DNA of 64,000 nt from Bostrychus sinensis (taxonomy: Eukaryota > Chordata > Actinopteri > Gobiiformes > Eleotridae), in the NCBI GenBank assembly GCA_020698575.1, contig CM036254.1, positions 25,024,026 through 25,088,025 of the forward strand. The letters run 5' to 3'. Positions 13,101 to 55,666 of the stretch are shown piece by piece. Within the stretch, counting starts at the first letter, position 1. The number at the start of each line of letters is the position of its first letter. The position numbers and the translations under genes are program-made. The notes under the pieces were generated by a model. That model searched no databases. It was not told the DNA's origin and worked only from the letters and a program-made list of their open reading frames with translations.

Positions 13101-13794
13101 CAAAAGGCTTTTTGTTCAGAGTGTGCATAAAGTAACCGACAAACAACATGGCATTAACAAAAGTGTGTCCGTAGTAAGAGCGTAAAATGTAAATACAGAA
13201 ACATTGTTCTACTCTGCATATCTGCATACAACTCTGCAAATATTACTGCTGATTCTTGTTATTTCTACAGTTTTGTTATTTTTTGTATAGGTTGTTTGTA
13301 GTTTGGTGATTTTCTTGCATAACCATTGTTTTCTTGCATTTCCATTAATTATCAATAGACTACCCTTACATTTTTTTTTTTTACTTTTTGCACTGAGAGC
13401 AGTTATATAAAATAATTAGCAGCCCACTTTTCAGTCCCAACTGTGTGTAGGGAGCCCCATTATAGTAGATTAACTTAATATGTGATAAAAGTTTTTATTT
13501 TTAACATTATTGGGAAGATCAAAAATATCCTTATTGACGAATAAATAATCTCTCATCATGCTTTAGATGGTTTTATTATTATTATCAGTCACTATTTGTT
13601 TTTCTTCTGAAGGTATGAACTCCATATTGGTGTATGTGGGCCACTCTCTGCTGGGCTTCTACTTCCCCTTCAGCTGGGACATGCGTGTTCCGGACAGTCA
13701 CTGGGAGTGGCTCTTTCAGAACCTCTGGGGCACTGCTCTGTGGCTGCTCATTTCCTACTATCTCTACAGGAAGAGGTTCTTCCTCAAAATATGA
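1023..13794 (+). CDS. hgsnat: HGSNAT, heparan-alpha-glucosaminide N-acetyltransferase, 3' part (six exons)
   Basis: HGSNAT is a multi-pass lysosomal membrane enzyme that transfers an acetyl group from cytosolic acetyl-CoA to the terminal glucosamine of heparan sulfate inside the lysosome. The visible exons are 1023-1146, 1251-1337, 2938-3019, 9769-9839, 12444-12556 and 13613-13794. They encode about 218 C-terminal residues with the family blocks GAGGIGDNGLYPNCTGGAAGY, DPEGVLGTINSIVM, TGFIPVNKNLWSLSYVT and GMNSILVYVGH, and end in a basic YRKRFFLKI tail. Hydrophobic stretches within exons 2-6 fit the last membrane helices. The start codon and N-terminal half are outside the window. Total exon length is one base more than a whole frame; the excess lies at the third/fourth exon junction (3019/9769), where canonical splicing gives a premature stop. 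This may be an assembly indel or a real lesion; the strong match of all six exons favours a functional gene. The 3' end is 6.8 kb upstream of RET, on the same strand. Confidence 0.93.
1251..1337 (+). CDS. hgsnat: HGSNAT exon (EMYRTTQPFDPEGVLG)
   Basis: A pyrimidine-rich tract and CAG precede 1251; donor GTGAGA follows 1337. The 29 whole codons carry DPEGVLGTINSIVM, a conserved motif at the start of a membrane helix. Both ends are in phase 0. Confidence 0.93.
1942..2041. repeat. Minisatellite, four ~25-bp units
   Basis: Four consecutive degenerate units start at 1942, 1967, 1993 and 2017 (25, 26, 24 and 25 bp). Each begins CCTGGAA or CCAGAACA, passes through TTGTATTATGG or a variant, and ends GC or AC. 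It lies in an HGSNAT intron. Confidence 0.75.
2938..3019 (+). CDS. hgsnat: HGSNAT exon (AGKIIIFYKG)
   Basis: Acceptor TTTACAG ends at 2937; the donor is G|GTAACC after 3019. It reads AGKIIIFYKGSNVSILGRFL and a hydrophobic WAVLLL, ending after the first base of a glycine codon (phase 1). The next exon is not compatible with that phase (see the 9769 exon). Confidence 0.9.
3482..4435 (+). repeat. Interspersed teleost SINE-like repeat, interrupted by a transposon
   Basis: The left part (3482-3662) reads GGGGGGCACAGTGACAGAGC, TGTGGGTTTGATCCTTGGGC and TTTTCTCCGGGTACTCAGGC, with tRNA-like pol III box remnants. The right part (4253-4435) reads TTAGATGAATTGGTGACTCT ... CCACTGTTCAGGGTGTACC ... GGGAATAAGAAGATGATG. 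This is a very common fish repeat pattern. The middle is occupied by the element at 3663-4252. Confidence 0.8.
3663..4252. mobile_element. Non-autonomous PIF/Harbinger-type DNA transposon
   Basis: The 590-bp element is bounded by 21-bp terminal inverted repeats (3663-3683 and 4232-4252) that differ only at position 3 and share CCCCTACACACTGGATGC. It is flanked by a 3-bp duplication TTA (3660-3662 and 4253-4255). A TTA duplication with GG-starting ends fits the PIF/Harbinger superfamily. No transposase ORF is present. It sits inside the SINE-like repeat and is therefore the younger insertion. Confidence 0.85.
6340..6545 (-). repeat. Diverged copy of the 3482-type repeat, reverse orientation
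   Basis: GTTGCTGGAGGCTGGACTC, TCTGAGGCAGGGTACAACCT, CTGGACAGGTTAGTCAGGGC and CAACCATCCATTCTC followed by a T-run correspond, reversed, to the tail of the element at 4256-4435. It is strongly diverged and truncated. Confidence 0.6.
9150..9180. repeat. Perfect 12-bp inverted repeat with 7-nt loop
   Basis: CAGTGAGTGGAT (9150-9161), loop AGAGAAC (9162-9168), ATCCACTCACTG (9169-9180). The arms are perfectly complementary. It lies in the 6.7-kb HGSNAT intron and no gene or repeat family is recognised around it. Confidence 0.8.
9769..9839 (+). CDS. hgsnat: HGSNAT exon (ISAAILTK...GFIPVNKNLW), with one extra base
   Basis: The acceptor CCCTCAG ends at 9768 and the donor is TG|GTAAGT. The intended reading starts GGA ATC TCT GCA GCC ATC and gives ISAAILTKCTRDTGFIPVNKNLW. 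The previous exon already supplies the first G of the glycine, so only two bases (GA) are expected before ATC, but three (GGA) follow the AG. Taken literally the frame shifts and a TAA comes after about seven codons. The family match is clear, so the exon is real; the extra G is unexplained. Confidence 0.88.
10232..10361 (-). repeat. Diverged copy of the 3482-type repeat, reverse orientation
   Basis: CCGCTTATTCTTATCAAGGG, GCTGGAGCCTATTCCAGCAA and GAGGCAGGGTACATCCTGG form the tail of the common fish repeat read on the opposite strand. Confidence 0.65.
11655..12150. repeat. Teleost interspersed repeat (family not assigned)
   Basis: It begins TTCAATTCAATTTTTTTTAT, ATAGCCCAATATCACAA, continues with GGAAAAACACCTAAAAAACC and GAAACCTTATGGAGACCAC, and has ACTCCTAGGACGGATAGGCA. 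This pattern recurs widely in fish genomes as a dispersed repeat. No coding potential is visible in this copy. The right-hand boundary is approximate. Confidence 0.65.
12444..12556 (+). CDS. hgsnat: HGSNAT exon (SLSYVT...WWRGCPFIYP)
   Basis: Acceptor CCACAG ends at 12443; the donor is CAG|GTACTA. The first base completes the tryptophan begun in the previous exon. It encodes SLSYVTCMGCFSFLLLGAMY and a segment ending PFIYP, a transmembrane helix and loop. It ends in phase 1. Confidence 0.92.
13613..13794 (+). CDS. hgsnat: HGSNAT terminal exon and stop
   Basis: The acceptor TCTGAAG ends at 13612. It reads (G)MNSILVYVGHSLLGFYFPFS, a final membrane helix (GTALWLLISYYLYRK) and RFFLKI, then TGA at 13792-13794. 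This matches the basic C-terminal lysosomal tail of HGSNAT. The 3' UTR runs to a poly(A) signal at 14034. Confidence 0.94.
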
Positions 13795-14033
13795 ACTCAC
13801 TCTATGGATAGGATTACCTTATCAATGTAACCAGGACAAGTCATGAAGAAATGTATTGATTATTAAAACATATGAGGGACTTAAGAATATGGCTCAGATT
13901 ATCTTCAGCTAACAGTTCACATCCATCAGGATTATACAGGTCTTTCAAATATAATTCAGTTTGAATTATAGCTAAGTACAAATTACAGTTTATTGCAAAT
14001 GGCTGAGCCAATGATTACATTTTTCTTTTTTAT

Positions 14034-14039
14034 AATAAA
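14034..14039 (+). terminator. HGSNAT poly(A) signal
   Basis: AATAAA 240 bases after the HGSNAT stop codon, the first canonical signal in the 3' flank. Confidence 0.65.
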
Positions 14040-14231
14040 AATGCTATATAGAAATATAACCTATCAATCATTTATCTACATGTTATAATTATGGTTATAT
14101 AGGTTTGATTTTATTGACTTTGAAATTCAGTGTTTTGCAAACCTCCTTAACATGTCATAGAGTCCTGGAAGGGGTTTTTCCTCTATGACTTTTATTTAAG
14201 TCTAAACTGAATTTAACAAACTTTCCAGCCC

Positions 14232-14463
14232 AGAATTAAACTAGGTCAAAACACAGACCAAACCACGATTAAATTAAAACTAAAACCAAGCCTAAATCAG
14301 GATAAATAGGACTTAACCAGAACTACACTAATACTTCCCCTTTGAATAAATAAGGACTTGCCTAAACTATACCAGGAACAATTTCTGACCAAACCATACC
14401 AAGAATATTATGACTTAACCAAGAGAAAACACAGTAAAACCAGGTATAATCCTAGGACTAAAA
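14232..14463 (-). repeat. Degenerate TTTAGTC/CTGGTT-type repeat array
   Basis: Many imperfect copies of a 10-14-base motif occur on this strand as AAACCAGG, CTAAAACCA, GACTTAACCA and CCTAGGACTAAA. Read on the minus strand they give GGTTTAGTCCTGGTTTAGT-like runs. The same motif occurs at 16136-16240 and, in the other orientation, at 37600-37880 and 38770-39085. Confidence 0.65.
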
Positions 14464-15404
14464 GAGTATTGAACCGGCTGCATTGCGTCATATGCTAATT
14501 TGGCATAGGTTTTATTCACCAGATGCCTTTCATGACACAACTTTTTCCATTTATCCTGAGTTGGGACCAGAAGACAAAGTACAAACAAAGTAGTTTGTGA
14601 ATTTAAACCAGGTCTAATTTTGGACATAAGCAGTACAGTGTAAAATGTACCATCTGTATGTTTGTCATTCAGTGGGTGGTATGTTTTTATGCCTCTTTTG
14701 TTTTGTTCACTGAATGAACTGATTAAAGTGAATATACCTAAGCGCTACTTAACAAATTAGCCTGAGTGATTCCACTACACACCAAGCGGCCATTACGGCT
14801 CCGTTTCCATAGTCACCCCTGTTTGTGAGTGCGGATGTGGGGACCATCTGCCGCCCCAGTCCCAGCTCTTTAACAGGGGTCAAGATGCACCTCTCACAAA
14901 GGAGTGCCATTAATGTGGATGACACCTCCTGCACTTGTTCAATTAGATAATCAGGAAATGCACCGGTCTAGTTCAGCAGTGAGGCTTATTAAGTATTTAC
15001 ATTTACATATTTCACTGTGGTTTAGATACATTTAGGATACACGTTTACAATCTCCCTATGGCTCGGAATATCTGCAGTTAGCATAATATCCTTTTATAGT
15101 GTAAACTTGACAACATAAACAGACCATCTCCAAAATCCAGATTATTTTCTTTAATTATGGAAACATACTGATGCTGTCTGTTTTTGACCATGGCTGAACA
15201 GTAGCTTTCAATTCTCTAATCACACTGTAACTTGTGTCAGAAAGCTGGTTTTAGTCTAGGTTTGATATACAGTGTATACACAGTTTAACATGAATTTATT
15301 GTATATGTGATTACAAAATGTTTACAATAAGACAGGGCCTAAAAATATCACTATGGGATATTTACCTCATCAACATTTGGAGCTTGATTAAAAGAATAAC
15401 ATTT

Positions 15405-15490
15405 GGATGCCTAGCTTGCTCACTTGGTAGAGAACTTGTCACATCTCAGAGAGGCCTGGGTTCGATTTCCAGATCAGGTCTGTCTCTAAA
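15405..15490 (+). repeat. tRNA-derived SINE head
   Basis: TAGCTTGCTCACTTGGTAGA (A-box-like) and GGTTCGATTTCC (B-box-like) are spaced as in a tRNA-derived promoter. The sequence does not close into a full cloverleaf and is followed by unrelated AT-rich DNA, so a truncated SINE fits better than a tRNA gene. Confidence 0.6.
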
Positions 15491-15671
15491 GCCAAATATT
15501 CAATCTTTAAATCACCAGAGAAAAAAATTCCTTAACTTTATAGAAAAAATGCAGATTCTCTACTAGGTAAATATGAGTGACAGGACATACTACTATCTCA
15601 GCCAGATACATCACATCATCATATAGGCTACTGTGTTTAGATAAATACCTAAATACATATATAGCTACCTC

Positions 15672-16032
15672 CATGAATCCATTTTCTTCTGCTTATCCGG
15701 GACCAGGTTGCGGGGGCAGCAGTCTAAGCAGAGATGCCCAGACTTTCCTCTCCACAGGCACTTCCTTCAACTTTACCAGGGGAATCCCAAGGTGTTCCCA
15801 GTCCAGCAGGGAGATATAATCCTTCCTGCATGTCCTAGGTCTTCCCTGGGTCCTCCTCCTTCTAGAACATACCCAGAACACCTCAGAATGGAGGCGTCCA
15901 GGAGGCATCCACAACAGATGCCTGAGCCACATCAGATGGCTCCTGTCAATGTGGAGGAGCAGCGGCTCTGCTCCGAGCTCCTCCCAGGTCACTGAGCTCC
16001 TCACCTTATCTCTAAGGGAGTGCCGCTTGAAT
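15672..16032 (-). mobile_element. LINE (non-LTR retrotransposon) 3' fragment, reverse strand
   Basis: On the minus strand, 16004-15693 encodes a frame rich in the fish LINE ORF2 C-terminal pattern: SSVTWEELGAEPLLLHIDRS, then MPPGRLHSEVFWVCSRRRRT, GRPRTCRKDYISLLDWEHLG and RKVWASLLRLLPP. On the plus strand it starts CCATTTTCTTCTGCTTATCC. It is a 5'-truncated dead copy covering only the end of the reverse transcriptase ORF. The exact LINE clade is not assigned. Confidence 0.8.
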
Positions 16033-16135
16033 CCGGGAACTTGTCCTGTACATAGCTATATATTTATTTGAGTGATATTATTGGGTCCCAAGTGACGTTG
16101 CTTCAGCATCATTTAGTCCACGCTTCTACTACATT

Positions 16136-16240
16136 TTAACCAGACGTAGCTCTAGACTAGACTAAACCCAGGACATGAAGAATAACAAGACTTTAACCAG
16201 AATTAAATCAGATCTAAGCAAACGACTAACCTATAGGATA
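16136..16240 (-). repeat. Degenerate TTTAGTC/CTGGTT-type repeat array, second copy
   Basis: TTTTAACCAGACGTAGCTC, TAGACTAAACCCAGGAC, CTTTAACCAGAATTAAATC and AGATCTAAGC repeat the motif seen at 14232-14463, in the same orientation. Confidence 0.6.
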
Positions 16241-19200
16241 AATCAGCACTTGTCGGTGCACTTGAGACTTGATTTATGTGTCCAATGGTTAAGAGTAGTA
16301 TGTGGATGAGAGTACGTTAGCGTTGGGTCAGGTGGTGCGTACATCATGAAATGACCATCCTGTTAATGAAATGAGGCAGCGTCTAGCTCTTCCTCCACAG
16401 CAAATCCTATTACTCACTCCTCACAAGCCTTAATAATATTGGACAGCCCATGGTGTGGTGCGTTTGGTAATTGTCTTGAACAGTGGTTGTTGTTTGAATC
16501 CCCGTCGGACAAGCTTCTGAAAAATACTCAAATTTTGTAATTACATATTCAACTATTTTGTATCAGGGCCAGCAAATGCAGAGCTGCAGCTTATTTAAAA
16601 AAATGGGATCAATACAGGCTCATCATAGAGATCTATGTTTGCGCATTTGGAAAACAGTGGTGATGGTAAAGGCTTTTAGCTGACTCATGTAGTGCAACTT
16701 GGAGGAAGTAACAGCTCACCAGAACAAATACATACGTAACAGTTATGTAGCGTAAGAGCTTAGGTTTCTAGACAATGAGAAACATAACTGTCACTCAAAG
16801 CAACAAAGGAAAAAAACATTTTATTTAATTTGCATTGGTAGCATAGAAGCATGTCTTGTTTGCATTGTTGTTATTTTTGTATTCCTATTCAGTAGTAGCT
16901 AGGCTTGGTTGCTGGTTTGAGTCTATCAGTTTGCCCTCCCTCTTTCTCTGCATCATTTTTTTAGCATACCATACTACTATACTAAAGGCAAGAGGGCAAC
17001 TTTTTTATTTAATATATAAAATTAAGATGCAGTATAGTTTTGGCTGCACCTGTAATGGAGCATTTTCCAACTCCAGACCTCAAACCTCTGCTTTACTATG
17101 CAGCTATGGTGGCCCTGTATGGTCATGCTATTGTGAATTTTAACAAACCCAGTTAGATGATGATTTAACAACAGGTTAGATGATGAGTTCACTTTGAGAA
17201 TTACAAGAAACAAAAATAAACATAAATGCACTTCTGCATACTTCTGCACTTCCTGCAGATGTAAGAAAAGCAAGTTCAAAGGTTGTGTTCATGTTCTAGA
17301 ATTTGATGACGCCAACACCACACACTATTACCTTTCTCATCCTTACTGGGGACATTTACTGTCATTTGCTCAGTATTTCAGGTAAAATACATTTCCTTTA
17401 AAAAGACCCCAGATCAACACATCAGACTGAATTTCTCCATATCCCCCATAATCCATTGCAGCGGTGTCAGACGAAGCCCATTCGACACCATTGTGGTTGC
17501 ATATAACGACAACACCACATTTTCTTGTATCTGTATTGATTTGTGTTGGGCATATGTCTCCAGATACCTATGGAAACTCTATCTTTTATACAGTGTGCTG
17601 TTGCTGCAGACCACTGGGCTTCCTATATCCCATAATGATCAGTCCCACCTCCCCTGGTACATCACCGGGATTATATTTGGGCTCTTATGCAGTGTAAATG
17701 AAGACTTTAATACAGGATCTGCTTAACAAATCAATTACATAAAGGTATAGGCTTACATTTTGCATATTTACAGTGCAATATCCAAAAATGCTGATACGTC
17801 TCCTGTAAGTAATTATACAGGGTTTGCTTTCCCGGATCAAGTTCAATAATGGCTTATATGAAATGAATTTACTCAATGCCCATTTTATATAATGATAATT
17901 AATGCTTTGACCTCTGTGACCATAAGTTTGGATCTCTTTATCTAAATCCTGGACATCCACTGTCATGCATGTGTGTTTTCGAACCTCTGTGTTGGAAAAA
18001 CCAGCCATGATCTCATTACAAATGTTTCCATGTGCGTCGGAGAAGCTATTACTGCTTAGACTGAAAACAGGCTTTTTAGAAGACCTTCAGCTGTCTGGAA
18101 TTCAGTGTGACCTGAAGCTAAAAATGCATGTATTTCTATGTGTAGTTTTCTCTGACATAACTTTTTCACTTATTTAGGTCAACAATCAAACAAAAGGTTA
18201 TAGCACAAGGACAAGTTTGTATAGGTATATACTGTAGGACAAGCCCTGGCTTAGTCAGTCTTTTCAAAAAAGTACTGCGTATGGTCACCTGGAAAAATAA
18301 TTATGGTGAATGTTTTTTCTCTCCAATGAAGTTCAGACTGGATAAACGTATTATACAGGACAATACCATACATTACTTTTTATTCCTTTGATCTCAAGTG
18401 AGTTTGAAGCATTTTCTGTAGTGGTATGGTAATATGCAAGCTTATGCAAGTATTTTTTTAAGCATAGATGCACATAGATGTTTTGGAACTAAAGGTGGAA
18501 CAAAGGAAGTATCCCATCTATGGCCCATAGTTGCTGGTATCAGCCACCTCGTACAAGACTGAAACTTTATTTTAGTTGAAGCAAAATGACCATCAATGCA
18601 TTGTAAAATTAACTGTGTCTTCCCATAGTCCACACTGTACTGCTTTATATTCTGTATTTGTTTGCGCAAAAACATGCAATTGAAAGCAAAAATCATAAAC
18701 AACAACAAAACTTTCTTTGCTTTTTTGATAAATAGACATACAGTGCTGAAGAGATTTGGTGAATGCGACACTCCAACCAACCAAATGTACCACTAGCCAT
18801 TTCCACTTTCAGTTAAAATGGCTTTTGTTTTGTGAAATTTATTTGTGCTACAGAGGCCGAAGGCTCTCCAGGAGCTCATGACTCCATCTACTGGTAGGTA
18901 TTGACTGAACGCACTGTGGAAATATCTCTATAGGTGTGCATACCTGTTTGTAGAGACTTATTTGTAGATCCCTAGTCCTTTGAATAATCTTAAATAGAGC
19001 ATTTCACTGCTGTTAAACCCCTGCATTAGAGGACACAGTTGTTTACATTAAAGTGTGTTTATCTCTGTGTTAAAGTAGATCTCTTTGGTCCAGTGCAGCC
19101 CAGTGAGCTGTGATGCTGGGGACATTCAGAGCCATTGACTGGAGCAAGTTGCAGTGAGCGACTGGTGTCTGCCCCAGGGCTGCAGCAATGCATCACTGCA

Positions 19201-20317
19201 CACTGCCAGAATGTCCCACACAGAGAGGGCCCACACTTTGACACAGCCCTGAGACTGAGAGGAACCTGCACCGTCGGCCCTCACAGAGCTGCTACATTTG
19301 TTGATCATATATTAACTCAACATTACAAAGGCTGGCAGTCATTTATTAAGCAGAATGTTTAATTTGTCAAGCAACTAATACATTACCTCCACACTCTGAA
19401 TTTACTTAATGCACAACCACAGCCAATGTCTATGTGAGAACAGTGTGGAGGGGAATGTATCCAAAAACCACCATCTTCTGCCTGTAATTGACCATTTTTA
19501 ACCCTGTTGTGGATGTTTTAAGTGCTGTCAAATACCATGGCTGAAAAGAAGCAACAGGGAGAAACCACTGATTGAACATTGATGATCTGTAAGCAGAGCC
19601 AGTAGTCCAATTCCCAAACATTCAAGAAAAAATGGCTGACATAATGCTAGTATTTTCTAACAAGAGAACTTAAAACACCAGGCAGCAAAGATGATTTTCC
19701 AGTAATGCAGCAAAACAGTAAAGGCTAATCCTGTCCTTATTGTCCTCTTTGAAGTTTTGGTGGATCATTGGAGAGGACCATTTAAGTTATGATGAGGGTT
19801 TAATTCCCACTCCTCTCCCTTTATTTAACATTATCCTTTTATACCTATGTTCTTCATTGGCTAAAGGGAATGTCTGTAGCTGACTGGCTAAAGTCATCCA
19901 CATTTTACTGTAGTGCCAAAAACATTCATACAGGTTACTCCTCTAAAAGATACTCAAACTGCATAATAGCCTAAGCTTATCATTGATTGCTAACAGAGCT
20001 CCTCCCAAAATGGCATATTGTCTATACTGGCTTCCACTAAAATAAAAGCTTAAATATAAGCGGTTTGTTTTTCAAAATAAATATTATTAATTCAAATGTC
20101 GTGTTTGAACTTGAACTGTAATCACTATTATCTAAGTAACTAGTGACTAAAATTAGCCTCTCATAACTGGCCATACCCAACTCTATATCTCTAAAATGGC
20201 GCACATTTCAGGATAATTGTTAATAATTCCCCACCGCTGGGTGTTAATGAGATGGCTGACCCACTGCTGCTAAATTATGCTCTTAAATTTCCTGTAGATG
20301 CTGAGGCGCTGGGCAGT

Positions 20318-20577
20318 GAATGGTGAGGCAGTGCGTATCCTCTCCTCCTCCCCCCCGGACAGGACAGCAGCCAGCCCGCCCCGCAGCAGCCTCCCGGAGC
20401 CAGAGCGCGCGCAGCAGCCGTCTATGGGACACTGAGGACCCTCTCCATCCGCTCGCACGCGCCGGTTTACGCACTCACCGAGATCGTTCACGTGGTTTTA
20501 TTGGTCATTTTTGACGCACAGGAACTTTTTTTGAATCGTATATTTTCATCAGAAACTTTCACTTATGGTTGGAGAAT
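20318..20577 (+). promoter_or_regulatory. ret: RET promoter / 5' UTR, GC-rich island
   Basis: A GC- and CpG-rich stretch in otherwise AT-rich DNA, with Sp1-like CCCGCCCCGC, GAGCGCGCGCAGCAGCCG and CGCTCGCACGCGCCGG, sits immediately upstream of the RET start codon. There is no clear TATA box. The transcription start is probably within 20300-20520 and the rest is 5' UTR. Confidence 0.6.
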
Positions 20578-52852
<32,275 letters not shown>

Positions 52853-53587
52853 AGACAACCAGAAAAATCAAGTGACTAATCGGTAGATGTGTATATTTCT
52901 ATAAGACTGTACATAATATACAATCTGATGCTAAAGTTGGTTCCCTTTTATTTCTGTTGCACGGGTATTCAACGTTTAAAACTGGGATCTTTTTTTGCTG
53001 CAAAAGGCTGGATCAACATAGACCAAGCTTCTTCAGTATGTTAAGTATTACCTCACAACGGCCGAGTTGTATCATGCATGACTATTGTACCAGATTGTAT
53101 GTCAGTGTCGATGTCTTTCAAGTGCCTGTGCTGCTTCGACAATAGCCTCCGATTATAAATGTCCCACTGTGAAGATCTTGTCCAGCCCAGGAATATAAGG
53201 GGACATCTTTACCATCACCTGCTGTAGACGGATTGAGCGGACGTGAGTGAAAATGTCCAAAAAATGTAAAGTTTCTATTGTGTTGCTCGCGATGTCAGAG
53301 TCCATTTTGTGTTCCTGTGTTCCTGCCAACAGTTTTTTGCCAAAGAGAAACATGTTCAGAAACCCACTTTATTGATTTTTGAGTTTGAGTTTTGCTCTTT
53401 TATACATGACATTATCAACTCCAAGTCCACTGTATCGAAATGAGGCGTAATGTAGATGTGACCGTATCCAACTACACTTCACACTGATTCACTTTGTCTC
53501 TATTTGGCAATCTTTGTGTAAAAAGTCAGGTTATGTAAACTAATGTGTGTTATTGTTATGTTGATAATATTTGATTATGTTACAGTT

Positions 53588-53597
53588 AATAAATAAA
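53588..53597 (+). terminator. ret: RET poly(A) signals (overlapping)
   Basis: Two overlapping AATAAA hexamers (53588-53593, 53592-53597) about 740 bases after the stop, followed by a T-rich CTTCTTGTCATTGTCTCTC. Confidence 0.75.
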
Positions 53598-53619
53598 CAG
53601 TAAAACAAACTTCTTGTCA

Positions 53620-55485
53620 TTGTCTCTCATCATGATTTGAAGAGATGGTATTTGTATAATTATTTTGACAAAACAGGTTTTTGGAACATCTACAATGCAG
53701 TATAGAATTAGTAAGAACCCACGTTTGAAAATTCCCCGTTTTTTTTAACCACATTTGAACAAAAAGTTGTTGTTGTGTATGTTTTCTAAAGCTTGAAATA
53801 GCCAGTTGGAATATTATTACACCTTTTTTGAAGTCATAAGATAGCAGAAAAATGACCATACCCCATGTTTCTAAGCCTAAATATAAATTATTGTTGACTG
53901 ATGTTGACTTTTTACAAGTTAAACCTTAGTAAAAGTGTTATCTATTGCAGTTCTTAGTCATTTTTAAGGTATGTGTAGCAGTGTCAACAAGTAGTAATGT
54001 ACTGTAAATAGGTGTAATAGCTTACAATTAGCCAGCATTGTAAGATCCAATGTCCATTCAACTGGCCCTACGCGGTTAAACAAACAACAAAATGGCTCCT
54101 ACAAGCATTACTATACAGCATTAACCTATAATCTATAAGAAATATATGATTTTAAGGTTGCAACCAAAGAAGTTGTAGAGCCTTCAATTGTGTGATCCCA
54201 ATTTGCCACAAAAATAAGAATCCAGCATCACAAGATACAGTATATGTACTAATATACATTTGCGACCATAGCCCTTGAAGATCTCCTAAAGCACACAAAA
54301 ACTATGCTTAAAAATGCTGCTATTGGTCAAATAATTACATCATAACTATATATATTGAATACATTTTAATTAAACAAGTTATCTTCCTGATGTCAATGTC
54401 TTGGTTTATTTCACAGGAAAATAAAAACAGTTTAAATGTGTCTATGCTGTGAGGCAGTGAACAGTAGCTGGAGTCTCTGTGCCTTTGTGGCTTTGTGGCT
54501 TATCAACACTGCAACCTTTATGGAAGACTGAAAGGGAAATAGTTTAATTATTATTCCTCCAGGATCATTTCCTTTTTTTACATCACAACAATAACTTCTT
54601 CTGAGGAAATTTAATAGAGACTGTCAGCCACTGTATCACACAGATAAGAGCTGCCACTTACTGATAACAGGACAAAGAGCAGCCTCCACAAACAAACATA
54701 CACTTTCTTCAAGTGTCCCTGAAGCTAATTGAAAAGGAAATTTTGGTCACTGCGGAAAAAATCGAACTTGCAAACTTTAAACTGAATCTTGTCTTTCTAC
54801 TGAAAACTTGTGTTTACACTTTATCAGACCACTGCAATTTCCAGTTCATTCTCCCATGTTGTTAACATGTCAAAATAAAAATGTATGTTGAAAACACCAT
54901 AGAAAGTAGTGGTCTGTTTAAAGATGCAATGTGATTTTGTTGTGCATTAGAAATATAAAAAATATATTGTTTATCATACTTAGTGCTGCTTTCTGCATTT
55001 GACTGAAGAGGCTTTTGCTTCTAACACACTTTCACATAAATAGTATAGGCAAAGCTTCCTAATCCTTACTGGCATTTGTGACTAACTTCCTGGTGGAGTG
55101 GTGGATTTGACAACTCGTGTATGTGTGTGTGTGTGTGTGTTTATTCCGCATACGGTTAAAAATCAACTTTTGTTATTTACAGTGGTTAAGTTCCCTTCCA
55201 CTCCCACTTTATTTCTACCTAGTTCTTTTCTTCCTTTAATCTGTATGTCATTTTACTCACAATGCTTCTGCTTTGTTCCCTTTTAATGTAATTTAGGGTG
55301 TGTATTGATGCAAGTTGAAGCACGTTTTTCACATGTAAATTTAATGATCATGTCATCGTCGTTATCTCCGTACAAATGCACTGTTTTGCTCTAACTCTAG
55401 TTTCGATTTTTCGGCTTTAAACAGTACAGTACATTACTATTTATTTAACATTATAATTATTTCATCAATACGGCATACCAACGTG
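53620..55485. other. Intergenic region RET-CSGALNACT2
   Basis: About 1.9 kb of AT-rich DNA. It contains a (TG)n microsatellite at 55122-55140. I recognise no gene, transposon or RNA here. Confidence 0.6.
55122..55140. repeat. TG dinucleotide microsatellite
   Basis: About nine to ten uninterrupted TG units. Confidence 0.9.
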
Positions 55486-55489
55486 TTCG

Positions 55490-55545
55490 ACGACGTCATC
55501 ACCATAGCAACGCTCTCATTGGATACCATTAGACCGGAAGTGGAC
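55490..55545 (+). promoter_or_regulatory. csgalnact2: CSGALNACT2 promoter (TATA-less, CRE / X-box / inverted CCAAT / ETS)
   Basis: Closely spaced motifs: a CRE-like CGACGTCATC (55491-55500), an RFX-type half site CCATAGCAAC (55502-55511), an inverted CCAAT box ATTGG (55518-55522) and an ETS site ACCGGAAGTG (55533-55542). This cluster is typical of broadly expressed TATA-less promoters and lies directly before a probable non-coding exon. Confidence 0.6.
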
Positions 55546-55666
55546 TGCGACCCACTCTTTTCTCATTGCTCCGTGGCATTTGTTTCACAGTCTGGCTACC
55601 GCTGTGGGATTTTACGCCAAACCGTTTGTAATTAACACATACCAGGATGGAGAGCGGACATAATAA
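55546..55666 (+). other. csgalnact2: Probable CSGALNACT2 5' untranslated exon 1
   Basis: The stretch ends in a strong donor (AATAA|GTAAGT at 55667). An ATG at 55647 starts MESGHN. Joined to the acceptor at 57698-57699, the seventh codon becomes AAG and the next is TGA, giving a seven-codon uORF. The start of the exon is a guess from promoter position. No alternative gene fits. Confidence 0.55.

Larger units (their letters stand above)
1338..13612. other. HGSNAT introns: content
   Basis: The four longer introns (1338-2937, 3020-9768, 9840-12443, 12557-13612) are AT-rich non-coding DNA. Identified contents are a 25-bp tandem repeat (1942-2041), a SINE-like element split by a Harbinger-type element (3482-4435), two further fragments of the same interspersed family (6340-6545, 10232-10361), a perfect 12-bp hairpin (9150-9180) and a teleost repeat at 11655-12150. 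A segment at about 5944-6250 (GGGCTGGATACTATTC, then several GATACCAGTA/CAATACCAGTA motifs) looks like a diverged transposon, but I could not find its ends. I see no other genes. Confidence 0.6.
14060..20300. other. Intergenic region HGSNAT-RET
   Basis: About 6.2 kb, mainly AT-rich. It holds two arrays of a degenerate TTTAGTC-type repeat (14232-14463, 16136-16240), a tRNA-like SINE head (15405-15490) and a LINE fragment (15672-16032). Short open frames at 16856-18177 and 19059-19362 show no motif I recognise. RET regulatory DNA is expected in this interval, but I cannot point to a specific element. Confidence 0.6.

Noticed and set aside
15405..15490. Possible tRNA gene
   Set aside because: A- and B-box-like motifs are present but the arms do not pair into a complete cloverleaf and the 3' end is not tRNA-like; a SINE head fits better.
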